In this document: one piece after another, positions 54,314 through 63,286 of the stretch | How positions within the stretch are numbered: the first letter of the stretch is position 1 | Layout of the letters: each line of letters begins with the position of its first letter | From: Spirosoma aerolatum | GTDB taxonomy: Bacteria > Bacteroidota > Bacteroidia > Cytophagales > Spirosomataceae | Length of the DNA stretch: 64,000 nt | Reading direction: 5' to 3' | Assembly: GCF_002056795.1 (NCBI RefSeq) | Contig: NZ_CP020104.1 | Span: forward strand, 2,181,001 to 2,245,000 | Translations under genes and position numbers: made by a program | The notes under the pieces: generated by a model | The model's database searches: none | What the model saw: the letters and a program-made list of their open reading frames with translations, nothing else | What the model was told of the DNA's origin: nothing

Positions 54314-55222
54314 TTAATGGGATTCGAGATCGGGTAAACTAGCTGCCCGGTCAAAGCCAACGGTATCCCGGTACACTTGTGGTGAAACCGTTGCATGGCG
54401 CTTAAAGAAGCGACTGAAATAAAATTCATCCTCAAAGCCCAGTTCATGCGCAATTTCCTTAATTGATTTAGGGGTCAGGTATAATTCCCGCTTGGCTTCA
54501 ATAACGATTCGGTCACTAATTAAATCGGTAAGGGTTTTGCTGAAGTAATGCCGGGTGATTTTAGCCAGGGCTTTAGGGCTTATGTTCAATAGATCGGCAT
54601 AGTCGCTGGGCGTATGTTTGCTGCGGTAATACTGCTCGATGGCATCTTTTAACTTCTGAATGACGAAAGGCTCTTTCTGTTCGGCTATAACTACTGTTTC
54701 CTCTCGGTCTGGATATTGCACTATAGTTAATCTGACAGCCTGAATAAGAATAATTTTCAGGTATGAAATCAACAGTTCGTGCTGAGCCAGTTCGACTTTC
54801 TGAATCTCATTCGCCATGTGTTGCGTCAGGAGTTCAAAATAGGTCATTTCCTCCGTTGTCAACCGCACAAACGGAGGGTGGTAGCTGTTGTTGAATAGAA
54901 AACCGTTTGCCGAAATCTCAGGATGGTGCCTGAAAATACAGAAGAACTCCGGGTGAAAATGAATGACCCAACCACTCACGGGCACATTCGTTCGAAGCTG
55001 AAAGGGCTGAAAGGGCGAAAAGGCCAGTAATACATTGCCCGCGATTGGATACTGGGTAAAATCGGCCGTCAGGTCCACGGTTTGACCTCTCCACAGAATC
55101 AGGCTAAAGTAGTTGAAGCGTTGAATGGAGGAAAAAAGCGAGGAATCGTCGAACGGATAAATACTAAAAGCCAGATTCCCGTTCTGAGGGTTGACCATCG
55201 TGTAGCGATCATACGTATGCAT
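54314..55222 (-). CDS. AraC family transcriptional regulator
   Basis: 302 residues. The cupin-like N-terminal half includes WVIHFHPEFFCIFRHHPEIS and FLFNNSYHPPFVRLT. The C-terminal AraC HTH includes YADLLNISPKALAKITRHYF, IKEIAHELGFEDEFYFSRFF and the final VSPQVYRDTVG. Cytosolic. It precedes the SDR gene on the same strand with the 334-base repeat-rich gap between, so it is probably a separate transcript; the SDR is a plausible target. Confidence 0.9.
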   Translation of the reverse strand: MHTYDRYTMVNPQNGNLAFSIYPFDDSSLFSSIQRFNYFSLILWRGQTVDLTADFTQYPIAGNVLLAFSPFQPFQLRTNVPVSGWVIHFHPEFFCIFRHHPEISANGFLFNNSYHPPFVRLTTEEMTYFELLTQHMANEIQKVELAQHELLISYLKIILIQAVRLTIVQYPDREETVVIAEQKEPFVIQKLKDAIEQYYRSKHTPSDYADLLNISPKALAKITRHYFSKTLTDLISDRIVIEAKRELYLTPKSIKEIAHELGFEDEFYFSRFFKRHATVSPQVYRDTVGFDRAASLPDLESH

Positions 55223-55283
55223 GCGAGGGCAACAAAAACGGCTTTATAGATCGTTCACGCTCAGGCGATAGCTGCCCCGATTC

Positions 55284-55913
55284 TTACGGAGTGGTTTGGT
55301 TTTTCAAGGCGTTTCGTAATGTATTAATTTCCTGCTCCAGTTTGGCAATATGCGCTGATTGCGAAGCAAAAACATCCTGCATGTCTGCTTCAGTATACCG
55401 GGGCGTTATGTGTTGCGGACAGTTCCAGTCGAAGGCGCTGACCCGAAACAGCAGCATCCGCTCGGGCGTGTGTTTATACTGGGCAGGGTCCAGTTTCGCA
55501 AACAAATCGGGTCGGTCGGCCAGCTCCACAACAGAGGCTTCTGCGTAGATTTTTAACCGTGTCTGTCTGGGATAGTCCATTAAAAAAAGTGACACCTGCG
55601 GATGAGTCAGAATATTCCCGACGGAGATGTACTGCTTATTGCCTTTAAAATCGACCAGTCCCAGCGTGTGCGAGTCAAGCACATGAAGGAATCCGGCAGG
55701 CCCACCCCGATGCTGAATGTACGGATAGCCGTTTTCGCCGATGGTGGCGAGGTAAAAACTGTCCCGCTGGCTTATAAAGCTTATTTCTGGTCGGCCAAGA
55801 CCATCGATATACACCGCCTTTTCGAAGCGGGCGTAGGCATCCCGACTACCATATTTCTCCTGGAGTTTTCGCACGCTGTCGGTAAAGGCAAGCGACGCAT
55901 AGTTCTTCGCCAT
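55284..55913 (-). CDS. Pyridoxamine 5'-phosphate oxidase family flavoprotein
   Basis: 209 residues. A split-barrel FMN-binding domain occupies residues 40-160: ISQRDSFYLATIGENGYPYI, QHRGGPAGFLHVLD, DFKGNKQYISVGNI and PRQTRLKIYAEASVVE. The C-terminal helix (FASQSAHIAKLEQEINTL) is coiled coil. The family includes F420/FMN-dependent reductases and general-stress proteins; true PdxH is unlikely given the layout. Substrate unknown. Confidence 0.88.
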   Translation of the reverse strand: MAKNYASLAFTDSVRKLQEKYGSRDAYARFEKAVYIDGLGRPEISFISQRDSFYLATIGENGYPYIQHRGGPAGFLHVLDSHTLGLVDFKGNKQYISVGNILTHPQVSLFLMDYPRQTRLKIYAEASVVELADRPDLFAKLDPAQYKHTPERMLLFRVSAFDWNCPQHITPRYTEADMQDVFASQSAHIAKLEQEINTLRNALKNQTTP

Positions 55914-55958
55914 GGTATTTTGCTCGGTGTAAAGGCTTAATGAACTAGTGGTTGATAC

Positions 55959-56153
55959 TTAGCGAGATGGACGATCATTTTCGCCCAACGGTGCATCGTT
56001 GATCCTGGTTGTTTCCGTTTTGGAGGAATCTACTATAGAACGATGCTCATCTGTCGTCTCGGATTGATTTAGCACGTCGTCCCACATAGTGTCGCCACAG
56101 GCATCGATAGCAAACGGGCGACCATCATTGAAAAAATCGTTAAATGGGTTCAT
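55959..56153 (-). CDS. Small hypothetical protein, 64 residues
   Basis: From ATG 56153 (MNPFNDFFNDGRPFAIDACG). Very polar, acidic and probably disordered after residue 25 (SETTDEHRSIVDSSKTETTR). No motif recognised. An alternative ATG at 56201 adds 16 residues. It is weakly supported as a gene; there is no clear promoter. Confidence 0.4.
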   Translation of the reverse strand: MNPFNDFFNDGRPFAIDACGDTMWDDVLNQSETTDEHRSIVDSSKTETTRINDAPLGENDRPSR

Positions 56154-56330
56154 GGCTTTATAGGAGGGTTGATTCCCGATCAAATTCGTTTGTCTTACCA
56201 ATCACGTCCGCTGGTTTGAGCCCTGCTGTTGCGATTGATAGGGCAAAAGTAGGCTATTGGATGGCCGAAGAGAATGGAGAAACAACGCATTGTCATGGAC
56301 ACTTTTTCTGCTAAAAGCGAATCCATGTTT

Positions 56331-56354
56331 ATAGAACCGCCCGAGCGGTTCTAT
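56331..56354 (-). terminator. Palindromic terminator-like hairpin
   Basis: A perfect 10-bp stem ATAGAACCGC / GCGGTTCTAT with a 4-base loop. It touches the stop codon of the serine hydrolase gene (TGA, 56356-56354). Its outer word ATAGAAC is the same as in the palindromes at 41706 and 45773. Confidence 0.6.
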
Positions 56355-57457
56355 CATTTGCCCGTCACCAGTTTTCCAGAAGTGGAACGCAGGTAAAGAG
56401 TGGCAATTTCTTTGGCAATCTGTTCGGGGAGCGCCTGCTCGCTATTGGTTAGCACGATGACCGCCAGCCCGGCCTGTGGGAACCGGGCATACTCCGTTCG
56501 GAAACCGGGCAATGAACCTCCATGATGAATCCAGGATGTACCCATCAGCGTATCGACTCGCCAGCCCAGGCCATATGGGTAAGGCGTCCCATCCTTCAAT
56601 ATGAAGGGTTTCTGCATTTCTTTCTGGCTGGTCTCGGTCAGGATTTTCGTTGTGCCCAGCGCGGCTTCCCATTTGGCTAAATCCAGTACGGTCGAAAGAA
56701 AAGCCCCGCTCGGACGTAAGGCACGGTAAGGAATAGCGCGTTGCAGATGATCTTTTTCCCATTCATAGCCATCTACTCGATTCGGCACTACTTCGCTCAG
56801 GGTTGTCGTGCGGGTAGCCGTCATACCAGCCGGTTTGAAGATCCGATCTTTCAGAAATGTTGACCAGGGTTGTCCCGACACTTTGCGAATAATATCGGCC
56901 AGCGCAAAATAGCCCACATTGCAGTACTGCCATTTGGTGCCAATTGGAAACTGGAGTGGCAACGGGAAAGCCGATTGAACGACTACCGAATCGGGCTGAA
57001 TTTTACTGGGGTCAAAAGCGGGCGCTTCCCGAACGATGCCCGACGTATGCGACAGTAGATGACGCAACGTGATACCTTGCCAGGTCTGTGGAGCCTGTGG
57101 GTAGTAGGTATGGATGTCATCATCGAGCGAGAGTTTTCCTTCCTGCGCTAAAATCAGAATGCCCGATGCGATAAACTGTTTACTGACCGACGCAATGGCA
57201 TATACGCTTTGCGGAGTAGCCGATACGTTCAGTTCGACATTGGCCAGTCCATACCCTTTGCTCAGGACGACCGCTCCCTGCCTAACCACGGCAATCGAAA
57301 CGCCCGGAATGTGTTTGTTTCGCATGTGACTCTGAACAATGGCATCGACACTATCGGCTGGAACTGAACTGGCTGTTTGTGCCCAACTGGTTTGTATCAG
57401 GAAAAGTAAAGCGAGTAATCCGCCAAAGCGGCTTTTGCGCGACGATGCATAGTCCAT
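56354..57457 (-). CDS. Secreted class-C beta-lactamase-like serine hydrolase
   Basis: 367 residues, signal peptide about residues 8-26 (FGGLLALLFLIQTSWAQTA). SxxK in AIASVSKQFIASGIL, YxN in WQYCNVGYFALADI (the Tyr is present), and HxG-type motif in WIHHGGSLPGFRTEY. Length is typical of the AmpC/esterase/D-aminopeptidase family. It is a second member in the window, about 25% shorter than the one at 19170 and lacking its C-terminal extension. Probably periplasmic. Confidence 0.9.
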   Translation of the reverse strand: MDYASSRKSRFGGLLALLFLIQTSWAQTASSVPADSVDAIVQSHMRNKHIPGVSIAVVRQGAVVLSKGYGLANVELNVSATPQSVYAIASVSKQFIASGILILAQEGKLSLDDDIHTYYPQAPQTWQGITLRHLLSHTSGIVREAPAFDPSKIQPDSVVVQSAFPLPLQFPIGTKWQYCNVGYFALADIIRKVSGQPWSTFLKDRIFKPAGMTATRTTTLSEVVPNRVDGYEWEKDHLQRAIPYRALRPSGAFLSTVLDLAKWEAALGTTKILTETSQKEMQKPFILKDGTPYPYGLGWRVDTLMGTSWIHHGGSLPGFRTEYARFPQAGLAVIVLTNSEQALPEQIAKEIATLYLRSTSGKLVTGK

Positions 57458-57494
57458 AGAATATGAGGAAGTTATAAGCGTGACCGGATAAAGT

Positions 57495-57576
57495 TAATGG
57501 ATAATGAATCATGGAAAATGCCTAATGAAATCTCTTTGTCAAAACCGCGGTATTTTCCACGATTCATTATTCGTTA
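57495..57576. repeat. Imperfect palindrome overlapping the sigma factor stop
   Basis: Arms 57495-57519 and 57552-57576 pair at 22 of 25 positions. The right arm covers the sigma-factor stop codon region (57567). The arm word ATAATGAATCATGGAAAAT is a common type of dispersed AT-rich repeat in the phylum. Confidence 0.65.
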
Positions 57577-58127
57577 GGTAAGGATTTTCCAATTTTTCGG
57601 GCCTGCTGAAGGCATTTATACTTCTGATTTTGGGCCGAGTGCAGACTGGTATATCCATCGTCTTTCATAATCTGGGTCATGCCTTTCTGATCGAAAAAAA
57701 TGGACGATAAGAGTTTCATACACCGTAGAGTCAGTTTAATCATAATGCTCATAACGGTCGGATAAACACCGAGGGATGATTCGCTATCTGCGAGAGCCGT
57801 TGCAACGCGTTCTTCGTCAACTGCTTCCAGACTTGTCCATCGGGCCGAGTTCCTGAGTTGTTTCAGCCACAGGTTTCGACTGATAGCAAAAACATACGTT
57901 TTGAGCGATGAGGTAAGCTCAAAAGAGGGGTCGCGAAGGGAGGTGAGCAGGATTACTAATGTCTCCTGAAACAGGTCGCTGGCCTGGTCTTTATCGCCAT
58001 TGTTCCGCAAAACAAAATACGCTACCGACGGATAAAATCGTCGGTAGAGTAGATCAACGCTTCGATTGTCGCCTGCCCGAAGCTGTTCGATTAATTGATG
58101 TTCCGATAGGTCCGTTTGCATAGGCAA
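57567..58127 (-). CDS. ECF-type RNA polymerase sigma factor
   Basis: 186 residues. Sigma region 2 is LLYRRFYPSVAYFVLRNNGD, then ASDLFQETLVILLTSLRD. Region 4 is in the C-terminal third and has the Spirosomaceae-like ending SAQNQKYKCLQQARKIGKSL. No anti-sigma or FecR gene follows; the next downstream gene is a serine hydrolase after a palindrome. Two tiny ORFs lie directly upstream on the same strand (5-base gap to the nearest). Confidence 0.9.
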   Translation of the reverse strand: MPMQTDLSEHQLIEQLRAGDNRSVDLLYRRFYPSVAYFVLRNNGDKDQASDLFQETLVILLTSLRDPSFELTSSLKTYVFAISRNLWLKQLRNSARWTSLEAVDEERVATALADSESSLGVYPTVMSIMIKLTLRCMKLLSSIFFDQKGMTQIMKDDGYTSLHSAQNQKYKCLQQARKIGKSLPNE

Positions 58128-58132
58128 TCCGT

Positions 58133-58321
58133 TTAACGGCGCTTTGAAAAGCGTCGAATGATTCGGTAAAGGCTATAGCCAATGCTGCTGGTTACACAAA
58201 TTGGGCAAACGCCGAACCGAAAAAAGACAAGTCCCATTTTTTTGTACCACGGCAATCGAATGGGAGTGATGGGGCAACTTATTCCGTCGCCTTCATATTC
58301 CTGAATATTCCAGATGTTCAT
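58133..58321 (-). CDS. Small hypothetical protein upstream of the sigma factor
   Basis: 62 residues from ATG 58321 (MNIWNIQEYEGDGISCPITP); ATG 58381 adds 20 residues. The middle is hydrophobic (MGLVFFRFGVCPICVTSSIG) with two CPI words and a very basic tail (RIIRRFSKRR). It may be a single-span membrane peptide. It ends 5 bases before the sigma-factor ATG, so the two are likely cotranscribed. A possible modulator of the sigma factor (speculation). Confidence 0.5.
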   Translation of the reverse strand: MNIWNIQEYEGDGISCPITPIRLPWYKKMGLVFFRFGVCPICVTSSIGYSLYRIIRRFSKRR

Positions 58322-58347
58322 GGGAGTAGTAGTTGTATGGCCGATGA

Positions 58348-58434
58348 TTAGCCCCGTCCGAAGAGTAGATAGATACAACATAAGGTCATTAGTGTGGCAG
58401 CGCCAATCAGGACATACTTGAGTCGGGATTTCAT
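58348..58434 (-). CDS. 28-residue membrane micropeptide candidate
   Basis: ATG 58434 to TAA 58350-58348. It starts MKSRLKYVLIGAA and continues as one hydrophobic helix (TLMTLCCIYLLF) ending GRG: a basic head, one membrane span and no tail. It lies directly upstream of the 62-residue ORF and the sigma factor in the same direction. Too short to be sure it is translated. Confidence 0.3.
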   Translation of the reverse strand: MKSRLKYVLIGAATLMTLCCIYLLFGRG

Positions 58435-58505
58435 ACGTAATTGGTTTAATGTACGTAGGTTAATACCACGACTGTGCATAAATCACCCGTCGCTAGCCAC
58501 TTTTT

Positions 58506-59648
58506 TTATTGCCTGTGTCTGGTCCTGATCAGATCAAAAAATAGCTGCGCGGCTGGTTCAATCAGTTCGTCGTTGAAATCATAATCGTCGTTATGGAGGG
58601 CAGGAGAATTTATACCCGCTCCGATGCCAAACATGGCTCCTTTGTAGCGTTGTGTGAACAACCCAAAATCTTCACCCCATTTGAACGGTTCCTGTTTTTC
58701 GAGGAAGGGATAGCCTAGCCTTTGGGCACTTTGTTTGATCTGTTTAAACGCTTCTGGGTTGTTTTCATTGGCAAAGAACGCTTCGGTGTAAGTCGTTTGC
58801 GTGGCTATACCGCTTTCAGTTGTAAGGGCTAGCAATACCGATTCTAACTGGTTCCTCAGCCAATCCATTTTATGAGCCGTACGTGTCCGAAGGGTCAGAT
58901 GAACTTCGCCATACCCGGCTGAAATCCCGTATGATTTTTCGCCCATTGTCGTATGAACTGGTGTGATAAGCGTAAACTCATCGGAACCGGGATCTGGGTT
59001 TTGCAACGTTCTGGCTTTAAGCATGAATTCGGCCATTACATACGCTGGATTGATGCCTTTTTCGGGTTCGGCCGAGTGAGAAACCTTCCCGGTAAACGTC
59101 ACAATCATACTCAGCACCGATGCCGTAAACGGCCCCGATTTGCAGACAATAACGCCTTGTTCATAGCCCGGCAGATTATGGAGGGCAAAGACCTGGTCGG
59201 GTTGGATGGTTGCAAAAAGGGGATCGTTAATTACAGCCTGAGCGCCCTGCCCGGTTTCCTCGGCCGGCTGAAAAAGTAAGTAGACTGTTCCGCTGGTAAC
59301 GAGCTTTTCATCCAATAAAGCCGCTACTCTTGCCAGAATAGCCGTGTGCCCATCGTGCCCGCATTTGTGCGAAACGCCCGCAATCTGCGATCGATGGGCG
59401 AAGGTATTGACTTCCTGAATGGGCAATGCATCTGTATCGGCCCGAATGAGGGTAACCGGACCAGATCCATTCGTACCATATTGTAGCAGTAATCCTGTAC
59501 CACCTACATTGTGCAGGGCATTTGGTTGAAACTGACTCACAAACGTTTTAATGCGCTGTTGTGTCTGCACTTCCTGACCAGAAACTTCCGGGAACTGGTG
59601 CAATTCGCGTCGAAATTGGGAGAACCGATCCGTATTAGGTGAAGGCAT
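58506..59648 (-). CDS. M20D amidohydrolase (N-acyl amino acid/hippurate hydrolase type)
   Basis: 380 residues. RRELHQFPEVSGQE is the family start; the metal site is SHKCGHDGHTAIL (Cys, His, Asp-His); the catalytic Glu pair is in FQPAEETGQGAQAV, with FALHNLPGYEQG and a C-terminal ALHNDDYDFND ligand. The lid domain is around residues 180-300. It removes acyl groups from amino acids. No signal peptide, so cytosolic. A small membrane protein gene is directly upstream (10-base gap). Confidence 0.92.
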   Translation of the reverse strand: MPSPNTDRFSQFRRELHQFPEVSGQEVQTQQRIKTFVSQFQPNALHNVGGTGLLLQYGTNGSGPVTLIRADTDALPIQEVNTFAHRSQIAGVSHKCGHDGHTAILARVAALLDEKLVTSGTVYLLFQPAEETGQGAQAVINDPLFATIQPDQVFALHNLPGYEQGVIVCKSGPFTASVLSMIVTFTGKVSHSAEPEKGINPAYVMAEFMLKARTLQNPDPGSDEFTLITPVHTTMGEKSYGISAGYGEVHLTLRTRTAHKMDWLRNQLESVLLALTTESGIATQTTYTEAFFANENNPEAFKQIKQSAQRLGYPFLEKQEPFKWGEDFGLFTQRYKGAMFGIGAGINSPALHNDDYDFNDELIEPAAQLFFDLIRTRHRQ

Positions 59649-59658
59649 AGCTGAGAGA

Positions 59659-59862
59659 TTAGTGCTTAAGCCACTCCCGAAAGCTGGCGGGTCGATGATC
59701 GATCAGACTGTAATACACACCCAGTACGGTATTAATGAGCAGGCAAATAATTACGGTTGTTACCTGTCCTTTCGTACTTTTCATCGGTATAACCATACCA
59801 AACATAACTAGCCAGACAATGGTCATAAGGATACTGACAATTACTTTCTTCAGTTTCGCCAT
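59659..59862 (-). CDS. Small two-helix membrane protein
   Basis: 67 residues from ATG 59862 (MAKLKKVIVSILMTIVWLVM); ATGs at 59865 and 59892 are alternatives. Two membrane helices: residues 7-25 and about 36-53 (VTTVIICLLINTVLGVYYSL), with a short basic loop between and a charged tail (SFREWLKH). Family not recognised. It ends 10 bases before the M20D amidohydrolase ATG, so they probably share a transcript. Confidence 0.65.
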   Translation of the reverse strand: MAKLKKVIVSILMTIVWLVMFGMVIPMKSTKGQVTTVIICLLINTVLGVYYSLIDHRPASFREWLKH

Positions 59863-59949
59863 CATGAATGTATGTTGAAGAATAAAATGCACATAGACAG
59901 AAAGTTAGCTATTCAAGCAGGAATAATGTAGCGTAGGCTGCTAGAGCGT

Positions 59950-60066
59950 TTTTGTCATCCCGAGGAACGACCGGGCCGCCGGAGCGGGGATCTTCGGAGA
60001 CGGGGTAAAAGGTAATCTCCGAAGATCCCCGCTCCGGCGGCCCGGTCGTTCCTCGGGATGACAAAA
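59950..60066. repeat. 51-bp perfect palindrome, GTCATCCCGAGGAACGA family
   Basis: Arms 59950-60000 and 60016-60066 are perfectly complementary over 51 bp with a 15-base loop. The outer arm TTTTGTCATCCCGAGGAACG and the GC-rich inner part are shared with the elements at 54111-54275. It lies 64 bases past the S10 stop and about 60 bases before the small membrane gene. Such a stem can form an RNA hairpin or a DNA cruciform. Confidence 0.95.
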
Positions 60067-60129
60067 TAGTTTGCTGGACTACTATATTTCAAACCTGTGC
60101 TCTTCGAACCTCCGTATGTAAACCATCCA

Positions 60130-61671
60130 TTACCGGCTTCCTGAATACTTGGCGGGAGCACTGTTTTTCGGGATGCTTTTCTGGATGAATTTTCGCAGAT
60201 TCTCGTTGCTGGTTGCCAGGTCTTCTTTGCGGAGGTACATCATGTGTCCGCTCCGGTAGCCTTCCCAATCCATACGGTCTTTCAACTTGCCGCTGGCATC
60301 AATCTGCCACATGCTGTATTTGGCATTGAAATAATCACAGGCTCCGTCATAATAGCCCGACTGTACCAGCAGATGCAAATATGGATTCTGGTTCATGGCC
60401 TGACGCAGATTTTCGCCCGTGTGGTTGTTGGTATTGTCCCACGGAAAGGTAGGGCCAAACATGTAGTATTTCAGGTCTGTTTTATAGTTCAGCTCGTCGC
60501 GCATGAACATATTGATGGCGGGTGTGAACGAGTGCAGCCAGGACGTCAGTTCGGAATTGTACTCAGGACTAACCCCCGCATCCTTGCTATCGAGACCCAG
60601 GTAGCGCGAATCCAGTCGCCCGACGGTTTGGCCCTGGCCCCGTAGTAATTCTTTCCAGAAGAAGTTCGTTGGTACGTCCAGATTCTGTTGTAATACAGCC
60701 GTTTCTGATAACCCTGAATAACGGGCCACTTTAGCGGCAATGTCTTTACGTTTCTGGTCGCTGATGGAACCGCCCAGAGCAAGTGCAGGCAGGTATTCCT
60801 GAATGGTAAACGTTTCGACTTCGGGCAGCAGATCTGTTAAATCTTTTTTCTGCAAATCGGCGGGTAAGGCTTTATGATACCAGGCTGTAGCGGTAAAATA
60901 GGGTAGTTTCAAAACACCCTGAGCCGGTCCATCCCGCTCGATACCCAGGCTCGTGGGCGAAACCAGAATCACACCGTTCAGATACATCCAGTGGGCGTTC
61001 TGCAACTCCAGCGCTAACCCCGACACGCGCGTAGTGCCGTAGCTTTCGCCAATCAGGTACTTAGGCGAAGCCCAGCGATTATACCGACTCACGAAGGTAT
61101 TGATCCAGTCGGCCAGGTATTTGATGTCGGCATTAACGCCAAAGAATAGCTTAGCCGCCGGAACATCTTTATTGACGGGTCGAGAAAAGCCCGTGTTTAC
61201 TGGATCGACGTACACAATGTCGGCCACGTCCAGTATCGAATGAGGGTTGTCTTTGATACCGTATGGCTGAACGGGATAGCCTTCATCGTCTACCTTCAAA
61301 ATGCGGGGACCTGTATACCCGATCATCATCCAGACCGAGGCCGTACCGGGGCCTCCGTTGAACGAAATGACCAGGGGGCGGCTGGCCCGGTCGGTTACAT
61401 CGGAGCGTTCGAAATACGTAAAAAATACCCCGGCAACAGGTTTGCCTTCTTCGTCCCAAACGGGAATAGTGCCTGCGGTGGCTTTGTATGGTACACGTTG
61501 CCCTTTGATGGTTACTTGTCCGTTGGTCACCACCTGTGAGTCGATGTTCAGGGTACGGGACGCTGGTTTGTCGTCTTTGGGCTTTGGCGTTTCAGCCGTT
61601 GTCGGCTTTTGGGCATGGGTATGTATCAGGCTGGCAAAGCCAATGAGCAACGGCAGGAAGACGTGTTTCAT
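60130..61671 (-). CDS. Secreted S10 serine carboxypeptidase-like peptidase
   Basis: 513 residues with signal peptide MKHVFLPLLIGFASLIHTHA. S10 layout: VISFNGGPGTASVWMMIGYT near residue 100, nucleophile Ser in YLIGESYGTTRVSGLAL, catalytic Asp in SGYYDGACDYFNAKY and His in EGYRSGHMMYLRKED. Length fits bacterial S10 proteins. It removes C-terminal residues at acid pH in known members. Exported; upstream there is a Pro-rich linker (TTAETPKPKDDKP). Confidence 0.93.
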   Translation of the reverse strand: MKHVFLPLLIGFASLIHTHAQKPTTAETPKPKDDKPASRTLNIDSQVVTNGQVTIKGQRVPYKATAGTIPVWDEEGKPVAGVFFTYFERSDVTDRASRPLVISFNGGPGTASVWMMIGYTGPRILKVDDEGYPVQPYGIKDNPHSILDVADIVYVDPVNTGFSRPVNKDVPAAKLFFGVNADIKYLADWINTFVSRYNRWASPKYLIGESYGTTRVSGLALELQNAHWMYLNGVILVSPTSLGIERDGPAQGVLKLPYFTATAWYHKALPADLQKKDLTDLLPEVETFTIQEYLPALALGGSISDQKRKDIAAKVARYSGLSETAVLQQNLDVPTNFFWKELLRGQGQTVGRLDSRYLGLDSKDAGVSPEYNSELTSWLHSFTPAINMFMRDELNYKTDLKYYMFGPTFPWDNTNNHTGENLRQAMNQNPYLHLLVQSGYYDGACDYFNAKYSMWQIDASGKLKDRMDWEGYRSGHMMYLRKEDLATSNENLRKFIQKSIPKNSAPAKYSGSR

Positions 61672-62011
61672 GAGTACGGAATTGGTAATAAGTGAAGTGG
61701 ATACGCTGTCGTAAGACTAAATCCTATTTTTTGACCGAATATAGTTAGAATGCCCCTAAAATAGGTGCTTAGGCGTTTATTCGAGAGCGACTGCTTAAGG
61801 TGAAATGTAAACAGGGAGCAGCTGTGCTGTCAGATTCTTCAATCTGACAAGTTAGGTTTTGAGAAACCTAACGATACAATAGGTTTCCTAAGAAACAATA
61901 GAAAATTTTGATATTCTGGAAAAGAATAGAGTAAAAGTTGGATTTAATGGATTGAGGTGGCCCATACTCTCTATTTTTCTGTAATTTACCCCATTACCCA
62001 ATCAAACTACC
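61672..62011. other. 340-base intergenic region with tandem hairpins
   Basis: It lies between the divergent S10 and M20 genes and should hold both promoters. Two short hairpins are adjacent: a 9-bp stem at 61828-61836 / 61841-61849 (TGTCAGATT / AATCTGACA) and a 9-bp stem at 61851-61859 / 61864-61872 (GTTAGGTTT / AAACCTAAC). Both are of a dispersed Bacteroidetes repeat type. No gene was seen. Confidence 0.6.
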
Positions 62012-63286
62012 ATGAAAAAACTCTTCCTGTGCTGCGTACTGGCCAGTTTTGGTGCTTCGGCCCAGTCGCTCTCTAAACCCGAGCAAAGCATCATTGCCTC
62101 TGTAAAAAAGAATATGCCTGCAACCGAAGCATTTCTGGAAAAAGTGGTCAACATCAACAGTGGCACGCTGAATAAAGAAGGGGTTCGGCAGGTCGGTAAG
62201 CTGATGTCCGACGAATTCGATAAGCTGGGTTTTAAAACCGAATGGGTTACCTTACCCGACTCGCTGAATCGGGCGGGACATTTGGTGGCTACCCGGCAGG
62301 GGAAAAAAGGCAAAAAGCTTTTCCTGATCGGGCACCTGGATACGGTTTTTGAAAAGAGCCTGCCGATGGAGCCTTACACGCGTGTCAACGATTCGACGAT
62401 AGCCGGGCAGGGTGTCAACGATATGAAAGGGGGCGATGTGGTGGTGATTGCCGCTTTGAAAGCCCTGCATGAACAGAAATTGCTGGATGACACGTCCATT
62501 ACCATCTATTTCACGGGTGATGAAGAAAGCTCAGGTGGTCCCGAAAGTCGGCGGGATTTTATCGAACGTGCTCGCCAATGTGATGTAGCCCTCGGGTTCG
62601 AAAGTGCCCAAGGGCTACACTATGTAACTACCGGACGTCGTGGTGCCAGTGGCTGGACATTAAACGTAAAAGCGCGGTCAGGCCATTCGTCGCGAATTTT
62701 CAGCGATCTGGGTTACGGAGCTATTTACGAGGCCGCTCGTATTCTGACGGAGTTTCGACGGACACTGGGGCAGGAGCCATACTTGACGTTCAATCCCGGT
62801 CTGATTGTGGGTGGAGCCGAGGTGAAATACGACGAAAAAACAGCCAAAGCGGTTGTCGATGGTAAAACGAACATCGTGGCTGGAACAGCACTGGTCAAAG
62901 GGGATTTACGATTTCTGACCGAAGCGCAGAAGGAAAAGGCGCGGGCTAAAATGCGTGAAATCGTAGATAAAAGCTTACCCCTGACCAAAGCAACAATCTC
63001 CTTTGCCGATGGTATTCCGGGTATGGAGCCGACCGCTGCCAATGACGAATTGCGGAAACAGGTCGATAAAATCAGTCGCGATATGGGCATTGGCCCAGTT
63101 GAAGCCTTCGATCCCGGTGCCCGTGGCGCAGGGGATATTTCCTTTGTGGCTCAATACATGCCTTGTCTGGATGGGCTGGGGGCATCGGGTAAGGGCGCTC
63201 ACAGCATCGAAGAGACCATGAATAGCAAGGAGTTTCCATTGCTGATTCAGCGAGCCGCCGTGATGATCTACCGGATGACCCGCTAA
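62012..63286 (+). CDS. Exported M20 peptidase (glutamate carboxypeptidase-like)
   Basis: 424 residues, signal peptide MKKLFLCCVLASFGASAQ. M20A metal site: His in FLIGHLDTVFEK, bridging Asp in GQGVNDMKGGDVV, Glu pair in ITIYFTGDEESSGGPESRR, and the final His in GKGAHSIEETMNS. Lid domain around residues 205-325 (SGWTLNVKARSGHSSRIFSD). Resembles carboxypeptidase G2 and related zinc exopeptidases that remove C-terminal acidic residues. Periplasmic. It opens a plus-strand run at the right end. Confidence 0.93.
   Translation: MKKLFLCCVLASFGASAQSLSKPEQSIIASVKKNMPATEAFLEKVVNINSGTLNKEGVRQVGKLMSDEFDKLGFKTEWVTLPDSLNRAGHLVATRQGKKGKKLFLIGHLDTVFEKSLPMEPYTRVNDSTIAGQGVNDMKGGDVVVIAALKALHEQKLLDDTSITIYFTGDEESSGGPESRRDFIERARQCDVALGFESAQGLHYVTTGRRGASGWTLNVKARSGHSSRIFSDLGYGAIYEAARILTEFRRTLGQEPYLTFNPGLIVGGAEVKYDEKTAKAVVDGKTNIVAGTALVKGDLRFLTEAQKEKARAKMREIVDKSLPLTKATISFADGIPGMEPTAANDELRKQVDKISRDMGIGPVEAFDPGARGAGDISFVAQYMPCLDGLGASGKGAHSIEETMNSKEFPLLIQRAAVMIYRMTR

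Noticed and set aside
59955..60161. 68-codon frame across the 51-bp palindrome
   Set aside because: Reads through the palindrome arms and the 3' end of the S10 gene; repeat-derived shadow.
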